Below are positions 9,425 through 16,504 of a DNA stretch of 64,000 nucleotides, piece by piece. A model generated the notes under the pieces. It was not told the origin of the DNA and made no database searches. It saw only the letters and a program-made list of their open reading frames with translations. Made by a program: the position numbers and the translations under genes. Source of the DNA: Sphingobium chungbukense (GTDB lineage: Bacteria > Pseudomonadota > Alphaproteobacteria > Sphingomonadales > Sphingomonadaceae); NCBI RefSeq assembly GCF_001005725.1, contig NZ_LBIC01000005.1:236001-300000 (forward strand), in the 5' to 3' direction. Position 1 is the stretch's first letter, and each line of letters starts with the position of its first letter.

Positions 9425-10205
9425 TCGCGAAGGGTTGGGCTGGCGCCAGACCCTGCCGCTGCACCTGCTCTCCGAACGACAGCAGCGACTGGTCGGTCGG
9501 CAGTGCGGCCCAGATCTGGCGCGCGGCGGTGTCTATGTCCATGACGCCGATGCCCTGTTCCATCTGTTTTCGCATCTGCGAAGCGATGGGATAGTCGCTG
9601 TCCGCCATGGCCGCGACATGCCGCGTGAGCGGGGTGTCGACGAAGCCGGGCCGCACCGCGGTGACCCAGACATCATGTCTTTCCCGCATCGCCAGTTCCC
9701 GGCGCGCCACCCGGACCCACATTTCCAGGGCCGCCTTGCCGGCACAATAGACGGTTTGGCCGATGGTCGGGGATCGCGCGGAGGAGGAGGACATCATGAC
9801 GAGGCCCGCCTCGCCCGCATAGCCGCTTTGCCCGACCGCGCGCAGGAACATTTCTCCCAGTCGCAATGGAGCGACCATGTTCGCGGTGATGTCGCGGGCA
9901 TAGTCATCGGGAGGAACTTCCCCCAAGAAGCCGGTCATCCCCTTCATATGCGCGTTCTGGATGAAGATCGCGCGCGAACCCCCAAAGCGCGTCAGACTAT
10001 CCGTGAAATGAGCGCCGATCCCGTCCCAGCTACCCGGATCGGCCAAGTCGAGAAAGACGCTTTCAAAATCGGGATGCGGCCGTCGCGACAGGTTGACGAT
10101 GCGGGCGGAGGCATAAGGCACATTGCGCGCGAGACCCAGCCCGATGCCTTCGGTCGCGCCGGAAATCCAGATCAGGCTGCCATGCTTCTCATCTACATTT
10201 TGCAT
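9405..10205 (-). CDS. SDR family oxidoreductase (possibly leaderless)
   Basis: Short-chain dehydrogenase of 266 residues with the variant cofactor motif [12 protein letters not shown], a NAH stretch in place of NNAG, a serine run MMSSSSARS and the active-site YCAGK. After strand 2 it reads LSRR, suggesting NADP. ATG 10205 is the first reasonable start, but no ribosome site precedes it, so the mRNA may be leaderless; its first bases ATGCAAAATGTA match those of the thioesterase start at 51776. It is divergent from the acyl-CoA dehydrogenase at 10355 and convergent with the GMC gene. NAH in place of NNAG makes it a divergent member of the family. Confidence 0.85.
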   Translation of the reverse strand: MQNVDEKHGSLIWISGATEGIGLGLARNVPYASARIVNLSRRPHPDFESVFLDLADPGSWDGIGAHFTDSLTRFGGSRAIFIQNAHMKGMTGFLGEVPPDDYARDITANMVAPLRLGEMFLRAVGQSGYAGEAGLVMMSSSSARSPTIGQTVYCAGKAALEMWVRVARRELAMRERHDVWVTAVRPGFVDTPLTRHVAAMADSDYPIASQMRKQMEQGIGVMDIDTAARQIWAALPTDQSLLSFGEQVQRQGLAPAQPFAIMPPRE

Positions 10206-10354
10206 GCAAGATAAGCAGCATGGCGTGGCTGGACTGTCAAACCGCTTCCCGCCATCATCGCATGGATGATGCTGCGGCCCGCCGTGCTTGCGCCCCATGG
10301 GCGTGCGGGCCATGGAAACGCCTAATCACCGAATAGACAGCCGGAGCCGATCCG

Positions 10355-11557
10355 ATGGAACTGCGCCTCGATCCCGATCTCGAAACCTTCCGGAAGGAAG
10401 TGCGCGCCTTCATTGACAGGGTATTGCCCGCCGACATGAAGGAACGCCAGCTTCGCAAGGTCGCCAACAACGCCGCCGTGCCCGACCTGCTGGAATGGAT
10501 GCGTATCCTGAACGCCCATGGCCGGTCCGTCCCGCACTGGCCGGAGGAACATGGCGGCTGCGGCTGGACGCCGATGCAGCTCTTCATCTTCAACGAGGAA
10601 TTGTACAAGGCCGATGCGCCCGAATTCGACTGGGGCGGCACGCATATGCTGGGCCCCGTGCTCTACACTTATGGCTCCGACTATCTGAAGGACAAGTTCC
10701 TGCCCATGATCCGCGAAGGCGTGACCATGTGGGCGCAGGGCTTTTCCGAACCGGGGTCGGGTTCCGACCTTGCCTCGCTGCGCACTTCGGCCGAGCTGGT
10801 GGGCGACAAATATGTCGTCAACGGCCAGAAGATCTGGACCAGCGGCGCTGCCCATGCCGACTGGGGCTTTTTCCTGGTCCGCACCGACAAGAATGTGAAG
10901 CCGCAGCGTGGCATCAGCTTCCTCATCATCAAGATGGACACGCCCGGCATCACCGTGCGCCAGATTCCGCAGATCAATGGCGAAGCCCATCTGTGCGAGG
11001 TGTTCCTGGACAATGTCGAGGTGCCCGCCGACCAGTTGATCGGCGAGCCCGGCATGGGTTGGACCTATGCCAAGTTCCTGTTGGAGCATGAGCGCACCAC
11101 GTCGAGCTTCATCTATTGGAGCAAGCGGGAACTCGCCCGCGCCAAGGACATCGCGCTGGGCGAAAGCGTGGGCGGCCGCCGTGTCGCAGACGATCCCGCC
11201 TTCCGCGCCCGCTTCGCCAAGGTGGAGGCCGACCTGCTCGCGCTGGAATGGTCGGTATTGCGCGTGCTGGCGCATGAGGAGTTCGATGCGCCGGAGGCCG
11301 CCGCCGCCTCCGTGCTGAAGATCAGGGGCTCGGAATTGCAGCAGGAAATCACCATGTTGCAGGTGGACGCCATGGGCGCCAAGTCGCTGCGCTTCTTCGA
11401 CGTGGCGCCCGTTCCGCCTCCGGCGCCCACCGATGCCTGGCCCGATTATGCGCCCGGCCGCACCACCGTGGCGCTGATCAACCGGGCAGCGACCATCTAT
11501 GGCGGGTCGAAGCAGATTCAAAAGAATATTCTGGCCAAGCTCGCCTTCGGCCTTTGA
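10355..11557 (+). CDS. Acyl-CoA dehydrogenase, large subunit type (pair 1)
   Basis: Flavin acyl-CoA dehydrogenase of 400 residues. The FAD/substrate loop QGFSEPGSGSDLASL and the following GDKYVVNGQKIWTSGA are typical. At the C-terminal place where medium-chain acyl-CoA dehydrogenase has its catalytic Glu, this protein reads IYGGSKQIQKN with Gly. Such proteins occur as one half of alpha2beta2 FadE complexes (ChsE1-ChsE2, FadE26-FadE27, PimCD) in steroid and cyclic acid degradation. The next gene, 16 bases on, encodes a smaller divergent homologue, fitting such a pair. The ATG has GGAG nine bases upstream. Confidence 0.9.
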   Translation: MELRLDPDLETFRKEVRAFIDRVLPADMKERQLRKVANNAAVPDLLEWMRILNAHGRSVPHWPEEHGGCGWTPMQLFIFNEELYKADAPEFDWGGTHMLGPVLYTYGSDYLKDKFLPMIREGVTMWAQGFSEPGSGSDLASLRTSAELVGDKYVVNGQKIWTSGAAHADWGFFLVRTDKNVKPQRGISFLIIKMDTPGITVRQIPQINGEAHLCEVFLDNVEVPADQLIGEPGMGWTYAKFLLEHERTTSSFIYWSKRELARAKDIALGESVGGRRVADDPAFRARFAKVEADLLALEWSVLRVLAHEEFDAPEAAAASVLKIRGSELQQEITMLQVDAMGAKSLRFFDVAPVPPPAPTDAWPDYAPGRTTVALINRAATIYGGSKQIQKNILAKLAFGL

Positions 11558-11573
11558 GGGGAAGACAGGGACA

Positions 11574-12701
11574 ATGGATTTCGCGAAGTCCGACATTCAG
11601 GCGATGCTTCTGGATAGCGCCGAGCGGTTGCTGTCCGAAAATGCCGACGTCGAATATTGGCGGCATCAGCGGTCGAGCGCGCTGGGTTTCGACGAGGCGC
11701 GATGGGCGCAGTTCGCGGAACTGGGCTGGCTCGCCCTGCCGGTGCCGGAAGCGGCGGGCGGCCTGGACGGCACGATAGAGGATATTGCGCTGCTGAACAT
11801 CGCGCTCGGCAAGGCGCTGGCGACCGAACCTTATGTCAGCACGGTCGTGCTGGCCGATCATGTGCTCAAGCAGGCGGTGGACGAAGCGCGGGCGCTGGAA
11901 TTGCTGGGAGAGATTGCGGGCGGCACGCTGCGCATCGCGCTTGCCCATCAGGAAAATGGTGCCCATCCGCTCGACGTCGAGGCGGCGGCCACCTTGGCAC
12001 GCCCCTCCGCGGGCGGCTATCTCCTGTCGGGCTCGAAGATCATGGCGCTCGACGCGCCCAGCGCGGGTCGGTTGATCGTCTCCGCCCGCATCGAGGGGGA
12101 GGAAGGCATCGGCCTGTTCCTCATCCCCGCCGACGCGCCCGGCCTTTCCGCCGAATCCTATCCGCTGATCGACGGCACCCGCGCGTCCGACATCGTTTTT
12201 GCCGACGTGACCCTGCCGGCCGACGCATTGCTGGTCGGCGGCAATCGTGGCGCGGCTGTGCTGCGCGAGGCGGTCGACCGCGCCTCGATCGCGCTGATGG
12301 CGCAGGCGGTGGGCGCCATGGAGGCCGCGAACAAGGTCTGCGGCGCCTATGTGCAGGAACGCAAGCAGTTCGGCACCGCGATCGGATCCTTCCAGGCGAT
12401 CCAGCATATCATGGCCGATAATTTCGTCGCGGCCCATCAGGCGCGTTCGATGCTCTATCATGCGCTCGCCAATGCCGATGCTGATGAGGCCACCCGTTCG
12501 GCGGCGCTCTCTGCCGCGCGGCTCGTCATCGGAGAGGCCGGGCAGACCGTCTCGCGCAACGGCATCCAGGTCCATGGCGGCTACGGCCTGACCGACGAAT
12601 ATGCGATCGGCCATTATTTCCGCCGCCTGATGTGCATCGAAAAGCAATATGGCGACCTGATCCAGCACGGTGAGCGGTTCGGGGACAGCATCTTCGGCTA
12701 G
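11574..12701 (+). CDS. Acyl-CoA dehydrogenase, small subunit type (pair 1)
   Basis: Divergent acyl-CoA dehydrogenase of 375 residues. The C-terminal half keeps family motifs (RKQFGTAIGSFQAIQH and VHGGYGLTDEYAIGHYFRR), whereas the FAD loop region with the usual T/SEPxxGSD is missing (it reads ALAHQENGAHP). This is the pattern of the partner subunit in heteromeric FadE complexes, in which the two chains share the FAD and substrate sites. ATG 11574 is preceded by CAGGGA. It lies 16 bases after the large subunit and just before the MarR regulator gene. Substrate not determinable from sequence; likely a bulky cyclic or branched acyl-CoA. Confidence 0.88.
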   Translation: MDFAKSDIQAMLLDSAERLLSENADVEYWRHQRSSALGFDEARWAQFAELGWLALPVPEAAGGLDGTIEDIALLNIALGKALATEPYVSTVVLADHVLKQAVDEARALELLGEIAGGTLRIALAHQENGAHPLDVEAAATLARPSAGGYLLSGSKIMALDAPSAGRLIVSARIEGEEGIGLFLIPADAPGLSAESYPLIDGTRASDIVFADVTLPADALLVGGNRGAAVLREAVDRASIALMAQAVGAMEAANKVCGAYVQERKQFGTAIGSFQAIQHIMADNFVAAHQARSMLYHALANADADEATRSAALSAARLVIGEAGQTVSRNGIQVHGGYGLTDEYAIGHYFRRLMCIEKQYGDLIQHGERFGDSIFG

Positions 12702-12758
12702 GATGTGCAGGCATGGCTGCCTCTTGCGGATCGCATCCCCCTGTGTCTTTGTGGCGCG

Positions 12759-13607
12759 ATGACGGGAAGGGCCAGGACTGGGGAAGGCGAACGGGGCATC
12801 GAGCTATGCCGCGCCGCACTCGAAGCGCATTATGCGGTGCATCGCACCATTCCCTCCATGGCGGGCCTCGCCAGGCTGTGGGACTATGCCAGCAAATCCT
12901 CGGCCGCCCGTCGGGTCGATCAATTGATCGAGGCGGGCGTGCTGCTTTGGTCGGCCGACCGGCGGCTCGCTCCCGGCCCTGCCTTTCGCATCCTGCCTGA
13001 TCTGAAGGCGCAGGTCGGCCAGGCGCCCGGTCAGCATGATCATGGCCCGCACGATCTTGGCCCACACGATCTTGGTCCGCACGATCCCGACCCGCTTCAG
13101 GCGGCGCTGGCTGCCTGGGCGACGGATTATGATCCGGTGCTGGTCCGCTCCTATTCCGTCACCACGCGCCTGCTGCGCCTCGCCCGCAGCATGGAGCGGC
13201 ATATGACCCAGTCCGCCGCGAGGGAAGGATTGACGTCGGGCGACGTGCTCCTGCTGGATGCGCTGTATCGCGTCGGCCCGCCCCATCGCATCGCGCCGAC
13301 CGCACTCAAACATTACTTCCTGATGTCGCTGGCAGGCGTTGCCAAGCGGGTCGACCGGCTGGAGGCGCTGGGCTTCATCCGCCGCGTCCCCAATCCCGAA
13401 GACCGGCGCGGCCTGTTCATCGAACTGACGGAGCCGGGCCGGGCAGCGCTCGCCCGGCTGGTCGCGGTTGATCGGGCGGCGCCGCATATCGTCTGGCCCA
13501 CCGCGCTCAGCGAGCAGCAATATCATGCGATGATCGAATCCCTGACCATTGCGGAGGCGTTGGTGGCGGAATCGAAAAAGAACGATCGTTCTTATTATAA
13601 ACCCTAA
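12759..13607 (+). CDS. MarR-family regulator with an extra LexA-like N-terminal winged helix
   Basis: Predicted DNA-binding protein of about 282 residues, roughly double a usual MarR protein. Residues about 10-75 (HRTIPSMAGLARLW ... RRVDQLIEAGVLLW) look like the LexA-type winged helix. Residues 93-112 are a linker of four HD-x-x-P pentapeptides encoded by tandem 15-base units. Residues about 120-280 are a normal MarR domain with the recognition helix region LKHYFLMSLAGVAKRVDRLEALGFI and wing RRVPNPEDRRGLFIELT. Start is unsure: ATG 12759 has a weak ribosome site; GTG 12705, three bases after the preceding stop, would add 18 residues. A 16-base palindrome lies in its own 3' end. It probably controls the flanking dehydrogenase and sulfotransferase genes. 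Confidence 0.75.
   Translation: MTGRARTGEGERGIELCRAALEAHYAVHRTIPSMAGLARLWDYASKSSAARRVDQLIEAGVLLWSADRRLAPGPAFRILPDLKAQVGQAPGQHDHGPHDLGPHDLGPHDPDPLQAALAAWATDYDPVLVRSYSVTTRLLRLARSMERHMTQSAAREGLTSGDVLLLDALYRVGPPHRIAPTALKHYFLMSLAGVAKRVDRLEALGFIRRVPNPEDRRGLFIELTEPGRAALARLVAVDRAAPHIVWPTALSEQQYHAMIESLTIAEALVAESKKNDRSYYKP
13035..13094 (+). repeat. Four tandem 15-base units encoding HDxxP pentapeptides
   Basis: Four consecutive 15-base units begin at 13035, 13050, 13065 and 13080. Units two and three (CACGATCTTGG...) differ at only two bases. They encode HDHGP, HDLGP, HDLGP and HDPDP inside the linker of the MarR-type regulator. The repeat stays in frame, so copy-number change would alter only linker length. 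Confidence 0.85.
13578..13593. promoter_or_regulatory. 16-base perfect palindrome, candidate MarR operator
   Basis: AAGAACGATCGTTCTT is a perfect palindrome at the extreme 3' end of the MarR-type gene, about 110 bases before the sulfotransferase start and followed by an AT-rich stretch. Having no loop, it suits a dimeric repressor site better than a terminator hairpin. Binding by the adjacent MarR protein is inference. Confidence 0.45.
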
Positions 13608-13631
13608 GAGGGTAAATTATTTCCGGTATCA

Positions 13632-13637
13632 TTGACT
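13632..13637 (+). promoter_or_regulatory. Possible -35 element TTGACT before the sulfotransferase gene
   Basis: TTGACT lies 65 bases before the sulfotransferase ATG in the only AT-rich gap of the area. No good -10 box follows at 16-18 bases, so if this is a promoter it probably needs an activator. An ACCCT-AAG-AGGGT inverted repeat at 13601-13613 overlaps the preceding stop codon and might act as a weak terminator or a second protein site. Confidence 0.3.
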
Positions 13638-13701
13638 TTCTTGTTCGAATTCGCTTCAAGATAGAAATCTTAGTAAAGTAAATCGAGCGGGAGAGGAATG
13701 G

Positions 13702-14910
13702 ATGCGTAGCCGGTCGGAAAATGTGGGGAGCGTTGCTGACCTCTCGACTCGCGTGGATGTGTCGGCCCTCATTCGTACGTCGCAGATGGTCGCGGGCAAT
13801 TTCGATCCCATCGACCCCGCTCTTGCCGGCCGGGTCGAGCGATTCGTCGGCTGGCTGAATGAACAGCCGCCGCTGCGTCCGGAGCAGAAGGCGGATGTCG
13901 AACTGCAATTGCGCAAGCTGCTTGCGACCCGCCTGCGCCTGGCCGCCGACCGCAAGCGCATTCCCGCCATTGCCGAGGAGAGGATCGAGCGGCCGATCTT
14001 CGTCATAGGCTTCGGCCGCACCGGCACCACGCTCACCCATTCGCTGCTGGCCGAGGACCCCGGCGCGCGCGCGCCGTTGTGGTGGCATACCCATTCGCCC
14101 AGCCCGCCGCCGGGCGAAGTGCCCGCCACGCCCGAGCGCATCGAGCTCACGGCCAGGGAGCTGGACGAGATGCTGATGCAGGCACCCGGCCTGCTCACCC
14201 TTCACCCCTATTGGGACAAGAGGGGACATTGCCCGATCGAATGCGAGGAGATATTCACCCTCGACTTCCAGAACGCCTATCCTTCGCTGCTCTACAAGCT
14301 GCCCGCGCTGGCGATGATTCTCGATGCCAGCAACATCGCCGACGCCTATCGCTTCCACCGCGAATTCCTCCAGCAGTTGCAATGGCGGCAGCCGACCAAG
14401 CACTGGGTGGTGAAGGGCATCTACCACCAGTTCGCGCTGGACGCGCTGTTCGAAGCCTATCCCGACGCGCTGTGCATCTGGACCCATCGCGACCCGGTAC
14501 AGGTCCATCCTTCGATCATGGCGATCACCGCGGTCCTCTATGGCGGCATCACCAACTGGCAGATGGATTTCCAGGCGCTCGGCCCCGCTTTCGTCGAAAG
14601 CATCGCCGCGTCGGTGTCCGAGGCGATGGAAAGCCCGCTGGTCGACGATCCGCGTATCTTCCATGTCGATTTCCACGATCTCACCCGCGATCCGGTGGAT
14701 GTCATACGCCGCGCCTATGGCCATTGGCGGCTTGATTACACGCCGGAATTCGAGGCGCGGATGCGGGGCTGGCTTGCCGATCCGGGCAATGCCTCCAACC
14801 GCTATGGCCGCTACGACTATGCGCCGGAACCTTTCGGGCTGAGCCGGGAGATGATCGAGCAGGCGTTCGAGGGTTATTCGCGGCGGTTCAAGCTGGGCCG
14901 GTTCGCCTGA
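13702..14910 (+). CDS. Sulfotransferase family protein
   Basis: Protein of 402 residues of the Sulfotransfer_3 type. The PAPS 5'-phosphate loop is seen as RPIFVIGFGRTGTTLTHSLL at residues 98-117, and THRDPVQVHPS near residue 265 matches the 3'-phosphate-binding strand-loop. Such proteins would transfer sulfate from PAPS to a hydroxyl or amine; in proteobacterial steroid and lipid clusters related genes occur, but their acceptors are mostly unknown. ATG 13702 has AGAGGA five bases upstream. It is followed 32 bases later by a DUF1214-like protein, with which it likely forms a two-gene unit. No PAPS-synthesis gene is seen in the window. Confidence 0.85.
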   Translation: MRSRSENVGSVADLSTRVDVSALIRTSQMVAGNFDPIDPALAGRVERFVGWLNEQPPLRPEQKADVELQLRKLLATRLRLAADRKRIPAIAEERIERPIFVIGFGRTGTTLTHSLLAEDPGARAPLWWHTHSPSPPPGEVPATPERIELTARELDEMLMQAPGLLTLHPYWDKRGHCPIECEEIFTLDFQNAYPSLLYKLPALAMILDASNIADAYRFHREFLQQLQWRQPTKHWVVKGIYHQFALDALFEAYPDALCIWTHRDPVQVHPSIMAITAVLYGGITNWQMDFQALGPAFVESIAASVSEAMESPLVDDPRIFHVDFHDLTRDPVDVIRRAYGHWRLDYTPEFEARMRGWLADPGNASNRYGRYDYAPEPFGLSREMIEQAFEGYSRRFKLGRFA

Positions 14911-14942
14911 CCGCTCCGATCCCCGTCCATGGGAGGATGATG

Positions 14943-16187
14943 ATGACCAATCCGATCGCCAATGCGGGGCAATTCGCCGCCGAAGCGGAAGTGCGTGCCA
15001 TGTGGCAGGAGGCGGCGACCAGGACGGCGCGCGACCATTGCGCGCAACTCTGGCGGGTCGGTCATGGCAACGATGTGCCGCCGGAGGTCGAGCCGCTGTT
15101 CGACGGGGCGATGGACGCCTGGATGAGCAATTATCTGTTCAAGGCGGCGGCCCGCGATCCGGTGCGGCCCCGCTTCGTGCGCAACTTCATGCCGGGCTAC
15201 AGCTGGAACGGCGCCGCCGTCCCCGACGCGCGCATGGGCGGAGATAATCCCGACAATTGCTATCGCCTCGCGGGCATTGCGCATGGCGGCCGTTATCGCG
15301 TCACCGGCCGGATTGTCGACGCTCGCCCGGCGCATGTTTCCTTCACGCTGGTCGAAAATTGGGGCACGTCGATGACGGTGCAGACGGTCGAGTTGCCCGG
15401 CATCGAGGTGGCGCCCGACGGCCGCTTCGCGATCACCATCGATGACCAGCCGGCGAACGGACGCCCGAACCATATGACGACCAATCCGCGCGTCAAATTC
15501 CTGTTCGTGCGGGATTCGATGATGGATTGGGAGAGGGAGACCCCCCTGGCCCTGGAGATCGAGCGGATCGACGCGCCCGCGGCCCAGCCCCTGTCCTTCG
15601 AGGAGCGGCTGGAGGAGGCCCTGCGGCGCGCGCGCGAAGACGTGCCGCTCTATTATTGGTTCTTCCGCCTGTCGGCTGCGCGCGCCGTCAATAGCATGCC
15701 GCAACCCATGCGGACGGCCAGCGTCGGTGGACTGGTCACGCAGGCCAGCAGCATCGGGCGGCTGCGTCTGGAGGATGATCAGGCCGCGATCATCCGTTTC
15801 GATCCGGCGGGCGCGGCCTATAACAGCCTGCAATTGGCGATGTGGTGGTATCGGTCGGTGGATGCGCATCTTCTGCAAAGCGGCCTTTCCGCGACGCAGG
15901 CGGCGCGGGACAGCGACGGAATGATCACCACGGTCGTTTCTGCGCGCGATCCGGGCATTGCCAATTGGGTGCAGACCGACGGCCTGCGCGACCTGTTGCC
16001 GATGATCCGTTGGCAGGGACTTCCCGAAAGGCAGCAGGGCGAGGGGCCTGTTCACCGGCTCGACATCGTGCCGTTCGACCGGATCGCCGCGCATCTGCCC
16101 GACGGCGTCGAGCGCATGGACGCGCAGGAACGCCAGGCGCGGCTTGACGCGCGCCGCGCAGCCTGGAACCGCAGAACCGGCATATGA
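14943..16187 (+). CDS. Uncharacterised protein with DUF1214-like C-terminal region
   Basis: A 414-residue protein without signal peptide or membrane segment. The middle (NCYRLAGIAHGGRYRVTGRI ... FTLVENWG) looks like a beta-rich domain, and the C-terminal part DPGIANWVQTDGLRDLLPMIR resembles the conserved end of DUF1214 proteins (NWLDT.G...RW). Three successive ATG codons occur; the third (14943) is best spaced from GGGAGG. It follows the sulfotransferase by 32 bases, so the two probably act together. Function unknown; DUF1254/DUF1214 proteins are frequent in catabolic clusters but without agreed activity. Confidence 0.72.
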   Translation: MTNPIANAGQFAAEAEVRAMWQEAATRTARDHCAQLWRVGHGNDVPPEVEPLFDGAMDAWMSNYLFKAAARDPVRPRFVRNFMPGYSWNGAAVPDARMGGDNPDNCYRLAGIAHGGRYRVTGRIVDARPAHVSFTLVENWGTSMTVQTVELPGIEVAPDGRFAITIDDQPANGRPNHMTTNPRVKFLFVRDSMMDWERETPLALEIERIDAPAAQPLSFEERLEEALRRAREDVPLYYWFFRLSAARAVNSMPQPMRTASVGGLVTQASSIGRLRLEDDQAAIIRFDPAGAAYNSLQLAMWWYRSVDAHLLQSGLSATQAARDSDGMITTVVSARDPGIANWVQTDGLRDLLPMIRWQGLPERQQGEGPVHRLDIVPFDRIAAHLPDGVERMDAQERQARLDARRAAWNRRTGI

Positions 16188-16504
16188 TCGAAAATATCCG
16201 GTGGTCCGGACAAAAGCATCCGATGGTGATCGGTCGGTCAATTGTAGGAGGAAATGGAAGCTTCCGGTAACATGCTGGTTAGATGGCGGAAAAAATGCCA
16301 TCGGAACTGTGGCGAGAAATCAACGGGGCGTCAGAATCGGCGCGCGGTTTTCCGGGGCGTGCAAGATCGCGTATCTGATGATGCATAATATCCGCTAATC
16401 AAGGGTTTGGCACGGCCGGAAATAGCGCTAGCTGGCGATCATTCGTTCGCCGGCCGCAGAGCAGAGCCTATTGGCCGGTTCCATCCAGTCCTTGAGAGGA
16501 TGCA
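16188..16504. other. 317-base non-coding leader before TonB receptor 1
   Basis: I find no convincing gene here. The region holds a short palindrome GGAAGCTTCC (16256-16265), an AT-rich patch around 16380-16400, and GAGAGG just before the receptor ATG. The length suggests a promoter with regulatory sites, but no clear -35/-10 pair stands out. A TGGCAC box at 16408 lacks the matching -12 element of a sigma-54 promoter. Confidence 0.5.

Noticed and set aside
13035..13094. Tandem repeats considered as a CRISPR or VNTR array
   Set aside because: The units are 15 bases, contiguous without spacers and in frame within the MarR-type gene, so they are a coding minisatellite.
16407..16426. Sigma-54 promoter (TGGCAC box) before TonB receptor 1
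   Set aside because: The GG of the -24 box is not followed by GC at the required distance; the -12 element is missing.
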